From contig JAFUCW010000330.1 in NCBI GenBank assembly GCA_017459485.1, forward strand, positions 1 through 7,844: a stretch of DNA of 7,844 bases, in the 5' to 3' direction. Positions 1-6,400 of this stretch are shown piece by piece. The stretch's first letter is position 1. Every line of letters starts with the position of its first letter. Source of the DNA: Eggerthellaceae bacterium. GTDB lineage: Bacteria > Actinomycetota > Coriobacteriia > Coriobacteriales > Eggerthellaceae. A model generated the notes under the pieces. The model saw only the letters and a list, made by a program, of their open reading frames with translations. It made no database searches and was not told the DNA's origin. Made by a program: the position numbers and the translations under genes.

Positions 1-2
1 CC

Positions 3-23
3 AGCACCGACAATCGGCTTTAG
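3..23 (+). other. In-frame upstream remnant ending in amber codon TAG
   Basis: In the frame of the large gene the first bases read S-T-D-N-R-L and then TAG at 21-23, followed directly by V-Q-P-S-N. The six residues look like ordinary continuation of the same hydrophilic surface protein, and a single C-to-T change (CAG to TAG) would explain the stop, giving L-Q-V-Q. The stretch is too short to prove that coding continues from the left. Alternatives are a sequencing or assembly error near a contig edge, a frameshift just upstream, or true readthrough. Confidence 0.5.
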
Positions 24-425
24 GTACAGCCGTCTAACACCTCGGATGCCCCGCTCTACCTGTCCGCCCAGCTGGATTACGCCTTGTCGGGCGAGCACGA
101 CTACGCTCCGGGCGATGTGCACATCACCATTCCTGCGAGCATCATCGTCAACCGCGACGGCACGCAGGGCGACACGCTGGTTATCCCGTTCCCCGAAGCG
201 CCGTCAACCACCAAGGACTTCAATTGGCAGCTTTCCGCCGATGCATCCGGCAATCCTGTTTACGTGCTCACCAACACGCGCAAGCTCTCCGCTGCCACGA
301 AAGGCTTCATCCAATTCGGTTTCAGCAATGTTGTGCCCCACAAGGTGGTCGACGCTTATGCGAACAACCCTGAAACCGGCGCACCCACCACGGCAACCAA
401 CAAAGCTCATTCCACCAGCGACCCC
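24..425 (+). other. N-terminal beta-rich adhesin module 1
   Basis: Residues 1-134. The segment has alternating hydrophobic strands typical of a beta sandwich, with A-P-L-Y-L-S-A-Q-L-D-Y near residue 10, Y-A-P-G-D-V-H-I-T-I-P-A near residue 27 and Y-V-L-T-N-T-R-K near residue 78. The Y-x-P-G-D/E-I-x-I-x-I-P-A pattern followed by an N/D-R-D-G is one I associate with the N-terminal halves of large Cna_B-containing surface proteins of Firmicutes and Coriobacteriia. I cannot name a ligand or a precise database family. The module starts abruptly after the stop codon, so its first strand may lie upstream. Confidence 0.5.
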
Positions 426-3400
426 TTCCAGGCGGTCATAGAGGTAACCACCCACGCAGGCAATACAATCGGACGGGCCACCAACCAGCTAACCGCCCAG
501 ATCGACACCGAGCAAAAACTTACTCAGGTTGTAAAGCGGAATGCGTGGAATAGAACAACCCGGGAGTTGAAAGACCTCACGGTATCCAAAGACGAGCTTA
601 TCAAGGTCTATACACAGGACAAGAAGACGCTTCCAGATGGCCTGGAGGATGCAGACTATTACGTAGTGGTTGATTGGGACGTGGATGCTCACCATGCAGG
701 CAACCAGGAATTCTCGACTGACATCAGCGATCAGATCCCAGGCGATAACGGCGGACAGTCCTACAACGGCAAAGTTATCAGGGCCTGGGTGCGCGATTCA
801 GACCAGAGATACTATCCTTGCAACAGCACCATTACTATCCCCAACAGCTTCAGCGGATGGGACGAAAACGGCTACTTACGCTATAGCATTACCACTGCTT
901 ACCCGCTTACCGAGGAAAACTTCCCCTATAACGGCAACGTCTACGGTTCCGATTGGAGCCCCTCGAATCCCAACGCCTATTATCACGTCCTCAACAATAC
1001 GGCTGACGTTACGCTCGTCGAGGCCGACACAGGCACGTCAAGCTCTCATAAGGACAGCGCCTCCCTTAAGTTCCACTGGTCCAAGCCTAAGCGCACGAGT
1101 CCGCGTGGGCATTTCAACTTGTTCAAGTGGGGCAACGACGGCAACGATGCCGAGCACATGAGCGCCGACATCAGCAGCTGCGGACCCTACACCACGCATT
1201 ACCCCGCTTCCTTGAGCGCCCTGACCAACCAATCGCCTCGTGCTAAAGGCTTCGATCCCTCAAGCTTCTACAACGGAACCTACAAAAAGTTCCAAGGCAT
1301 TTACTACGATGCACTCAACCGGCTTTCGGGTGCGAGCGAAGAGCCTGAGGATGCCAAGATCACCTACTCCATCGAATCGGATGCCTACTTGCTGCCATGG
1401 ACCTATTCTGGTGGCGGCAACCCTTACAACAACAGCGATGCCACCACCAATTCCAGCTACTACACGATGAGCAATTTCGGCAAAAACACGGTTACTACAG
1501 TGGTTGCCGACAAGGGCCTCACGATGGACGGTGTGGCGCTTACCCCCCTTGAAGACTACACCTTCGAGGACCTCTATATTCCTCTGCCTTTGGTGGGCTA
1601 CGCCAAGGCAAGCAACTTGAGTCCCACGGGCGAATGGATCAACCGGGCCGACGATGGCACTTTTGTTTACAACAGTGCCACCGATTATTCCAACATCAAT
1701 AACCTCGAAAACGACGGCTCCGTTGCGGGAGAACTGGGGGCTGCTGAACCCTTGTACGTGGACATCGAGGTGCGCAACAGCGATGGCACAACCACCTGGA
1801 TTAACAACTATGTAAAGTTGGACTACAGCGAATACAAGAGGGCGGACAGGAGGAAGGCCGGCTACAATCAAGCCCTCATCACCTATTACTACGATGAAAA
1901 AGGCAACCTGATCGACAACCCGCAGCCCGAAGCAGAGAAGGGCACGATAGTAGATCGTTTGCCCGACAATATGGTGAACTTCCGCACGCATGTAACGTCC
2001 AACAAGGCGTATTACCATTACTACGTGTTGCCCACCGTAAAGCTGAAGGCCTCCATTGACGACCAGGCAACCAAGCCCACCGAAATCGCAACGGCTGCGT
2101 TCGGATCGGAGGGCAACAGGAACACAGCCCCATCCATTTTGGTTCGCAACGACGTAACCATGCAGGCTTACCAAGGGCAGCACTACCCAGGCGATGACAG
2201 CGGCACAAGCGTAGGCAAGCCCCTGTTCGACAAAACCGAAGACGGCACCGACGAGCTGCGCGGCTACGTAACCGATTCCATGGCGGTACCTTCGAAGAGC
2301 GGTTATTTAATTGGCCAATCCGGCACCCGCGTGTCCCTGCATTACAGCGCAAAGATAGAGTTCAAGAGCCTTATCTCCAGCAAAGAAGCCTACAGCAAGG
2401 AAGTTGAAAACGGGCATATACCGCAGGTTACCGAAGGAGTATGGTACGACCTTTTGCCCGCAGGCCTCGCCCCCGACCTTTCCAGCGTCAAGCTACGCGA
2501 TGGCGATGCTATTCAAGCGGCATACGCGATTCCCAACTATCGGCAATCCGGGCGCACGATGCTGGTGGTTAAGGCCACGTTGCAGCCCCAGCCGCAAGGT
2601 TACAAAGTAAACGAGAAAGACGCAGCCTATTACGAAGACGTGCCCACGTTGGACTTCGATGCAGTCTGCGATGCAAACGCGCTCAAGGACCATGGCATCA
2701 ACCCTCATAACGTGGTGGCGTTTCAAGCTACCCAGGCCAACGTGGACTTCCTGGGTAGCGTCGATGGCTACGAAGGCGAATACGACACGCCTGCCCACGA
2801 GGGTGCCCAGAACCTCGTAACCACAATAGAAGATGGCACGAGTCCCACTACCGTAACCGATAAGGAGCGCGAGTGGTTGACGGACTTGGACAACGATGGC
2901 CTTTCCGGTGCAGGCAGCGGCGAGGCCCCACTGTTCCTCTACGCAGGCACGGTTACCAACATCGATGTCGTGTTCGCCGCGCAGCAGGGCTTGTCTAAGA
3001 GCGTGAGCACCAACGTCGATGGGCATTGGAGCACGGGCAAGGACCCGGGCGACATCCGCATGGTGTACGAAGACGGCTACTACACTTACCGTTTGCGCGT
3101 GCAATCCTCCGAAGATACATCGACCAGCAACATCATCATCTACGACACGCTGGAAAGCTTTATCCCGGGGCAGTTTGGTACCGATGCCGATAACCCCGAT
3201 GAGAACATCCACACGCCGCAATGGCATGGTAACCTTTTGGGTGTCAACGTGGACCAGATCAAGGCTGCGGGCGATCCTACCGAAGTCGACGCCAAGGTGT
3301 TCTACAGCGTGCTCAAGGCAGGGCAGACCGCTGGCTCCGACGACAGCATCACGGTCCCCGCCAATGCGGTAACTGGTGGCGATCCTGAGCAGGCAACCGT

Positions 3401-6400
3401 TTCGGCGAGCGACATCGCAAACGGGTACCAGATTATCTCGGGGGACTACAACGGTGTCTACAGCGATCCCGGTCCGGCGCCCACGCTTGCCAAGTACACG
3501 AGCACCGATGCCATGGCCATTCAGAGCCAGTACATGCTCTACCAGAACGATGGCAACCGCAACACTTCGGTGTGGATGACCGAAGAGGAGCTCCTTGCGC
3601 AAGGCTACAAGCTCTCCGACGTTACCATGATCGCCATCGATGCGCGCAAGGATGTGGCGGGCAACGACTTCATCCTCGAACCCGGCAAGAGCCTGGCCGC
3701 TTATGTGTACATGCATGCGCCAGCCGAAACCATCGAGCAAGACGATCGCGATGCGCGCTACTACATCGAAAACGATGCCCACGCCTTCAACAACGTGTAC
3801 TTGTTCTCCACTTCGACAAGCGCCGAAGACCCCGATTCCGATTCCACCACATCGGTGCGCTTCGACTACACCAAGGTGGGTTTGAAGCAAATGCAAGTGC
3901 CCGTGCAGAAGGTGTGGGATGACGACAACAACCGCGATGGGTTCCGCACGCAGTATGTGACTATGGAGCTGTGGCAATTCGACCCCGAAACCGATGAAAC
4001 GGTGAAAGGCGTGCGCGGTGTTGACGGCAACGGCAATTCCATTACCATCCCCAAGGCAATCAGGGTCTACGTCGATGGCTACAAGGTGGTCGACGCGAAT
4101 GGCCAAGAAACCGGCGAGCTTATTACGCAGTACTACGATAACGATGCCCGCAAGTTCGTGGACCTCGACGACTGGGCGGGCATGTTCACCGGCATTCCGG
4201 CCACCAACGAAAGCGGCATCCCGTATGGCTATACCGTCACCGAAGTTGCAAGCTCGGTGGCATACGACAACACGCCCACGTACGGCGACGAAGGCGATGC
4301 GGGCAGCTACCAGCTTTCCGTGGGCGCCGACGGCGATGGCGGCTACGTTGCCAACAACGTGCATGTGCCCATTCGCGTGGGTGTAGCAGGCGAGAAGACC
4401 TGGCTCGGCGACTCCGACGAAGAACTTGCCGCTATCTACGGCACGGAGGGCACCCACACCACCGAAACGGTGCGGCCTTCCTACGTCGATATCGATCTGT
4501 ACAAGACGGTGGGCGCAGGCGAAGGCACCACGACCACGAAGGTCGAATCCAAGCGCGTGCGCCCCAGCATAGATGGCACTTGGCGCTATTCCTTCGAAGA
4601 CTTGTACAAGTACGAAGACGGCCAGATTATTGCCTATACCCTTGATGAAACGTCGGCCTTCGACACTTACATGCCGTTCCAGTACGATTCGCTGGAGGAA
4701 ATCGCCTGGATGGATGACTTGGACGATGCCCAGGCGGTGGCGCGTGCCATCTACAGCGGCTACTACGTTGACGCGCAAGGTGAACGCCACGAAGTAGCGT
4801 CCAACCCCAACGGTCGCTACTTCATAAACGTGTACCATCCCTTTGGCGACATCGTGCTTGCCAAAACCGTCAACAACGCTACCAAGGCCGCCGAAGATGC
4901 CACCTTTGCGTTCAAGGCCATGTTCTGGCAGGAGGACGAGCAGCCTGTTTTGGATGACGAGACGGGCGAGCCCACGGGGGAGACTACCACCCAGCAGCAG
5001 TATTTGACAGACGAGTTCGAATATGCCGTCTTCACGATCGATGGACAGGGTAACGTCGTGCCCGTTCCCGACCCGGCAGACGAAAGCAAGCAGCTGGGCG
5101 GCACGGTTGCCACGGGCGGCAGCATCACGCTTGCTGCGGGAACATTCGCCCGCATCTTCGATATGCCCGATGGCGCGCATTACCGCTTCACCGAGCAGGC
5201 AACAGCCGGCTTCACAACGGTGGGCGATGCCGCTACAGAAGGCACGGTGGCGGCCAACGAGTCCATAGCGCCGTTTGAGAACGCGACGAATTCGGTGGCC
5301 TACACCAACACCTATTCCAGCAAGGGCTCTGTTGCGATGGACGTCGACAAGATGTTGGGCAACCGCGCACTGCGCAGTTACCAATTCAAGTTCGATATGT
5401 ACCAGCTGGGCTATACCGAGCAAGGAAGGCTGGACGAAAGCTCCACGCGTTTTGTGAACTCCACCTACAACAGCGCTCCTGATTCCACTGCCCTCGACGA
5501 AAACCAGCAGAGCAGCGCCGCAGTTCGCTTCGCCAACATTCGGTTCACCGACGAAAGTGCCGCGCAGGCGGCAAGCGATGGCTGGGCTACGCATGAAGTG
5601 CGGGATGACAAGGACGTGTGGCACTACGCCTACGAGATCACCGAGACCACTCCCGGCAACGCCAAGGCCACCTTCGAGCTTGATGGAGAGCAGGTTGAGC
5701 TTACCTATAGGGAAACCAGCGAGCGAGACGACATTTCCGAGAGCATGATCGTGCAGGCAAGCTGGCAGCTGGGCGGCTACACCTACGATGCGTCGCGCCT
5801 GCGCGCCTTCGTTGCCGTAACGGACCAGGGCGACGGCACCATGACGACTTCGGTTAGCTACCAGCGCTACGACGCTGCGGCTAACGGCGGCGCGGGTGCT
5901 TGGGTGGACTTCGACTCAAGCCAGGCACGGCCTTCTTTCACCAACAGCTACGATGCATCGGGCGAATGGCAGCCGCGCGCATGGAAGCACCTGGATGGCC
6001 GCACGCTCAAAGAAAACGAGTTCAGCTTCCAGCTGCTCGACAAGTTTGGCGAAGTTCTTGAAGCCGCCACCAACGACGCCAAGAGCATGGTTACCTTTGC
6101 TAAGCAGGAATACACCCTGCAAGGCTTGCTGGAAGACCAGGCTGCGGGCAAGAACACCTACGATGCTGCAAGCCGCACGTGGACGTACTACTATGCCGTG
6201 CGCGAGCATGTGCCAAGCCCAGAAGACGAAGGCTACGACCCCACAGTCGCTTATGATGCGGATGCGCTCTTCGGCTACCGCGTGACAGTCACAGACCACG
6301 GCGATGGCACGCTCGATGTTGTTATGAACTACGTGGATGTTGAAGCCAATGCAAGCGAAGCTGGCTGGAAGGTCGTGCAAGAGCGCGTGTGGATGCTGGA

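Noticed and set aside
46..441. A plus-strand ATG open frame of 131 codons at the left edge
   Set aside because: It is in the wrong frame, its translation is Pro/Ser/Thr/Arg-rich as out-of-frame GC-rich sequence usually is, and it overlaps the well-supported adhesin frame throughout.
1158..1160. First in-frame ATG as the start of the adhesin gene
   Set aside because: No signal peptide follows, and about 378 codons of plausible beta-rich adhesin sequence lie upstream in the same frame.
1260..2183. A 307-codon minus-strand open frame
   Set aside because: It is the same antisense codon-register effect, ending at the sense TCA codon at 1260, and the hydrophobic translation is a by-product of complementary codons.
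2883..2924. D-L-D-N-D-G-rich loop as an EF-hand or dockerin calcium site
   Set aside because: The D-x-D-x-D-G opening is present, but the acidic residue needed at loop position 12 is displaced and no second copy or helix flank is seen. It is more likely an ordinary acidic loop.
2493..5624. A 1043-codon open frame on the minus strand
   Set aside because: It is exactly in codon register with the sense gene. It stays open because the sense gene lacks TTA, CTA and TCA codons there, whose complements would be stops. Its translation is Val/Gly/His/Arg-rich without recognisable domains, whereas the sense frame has clear Cna_B and FctA motifs.
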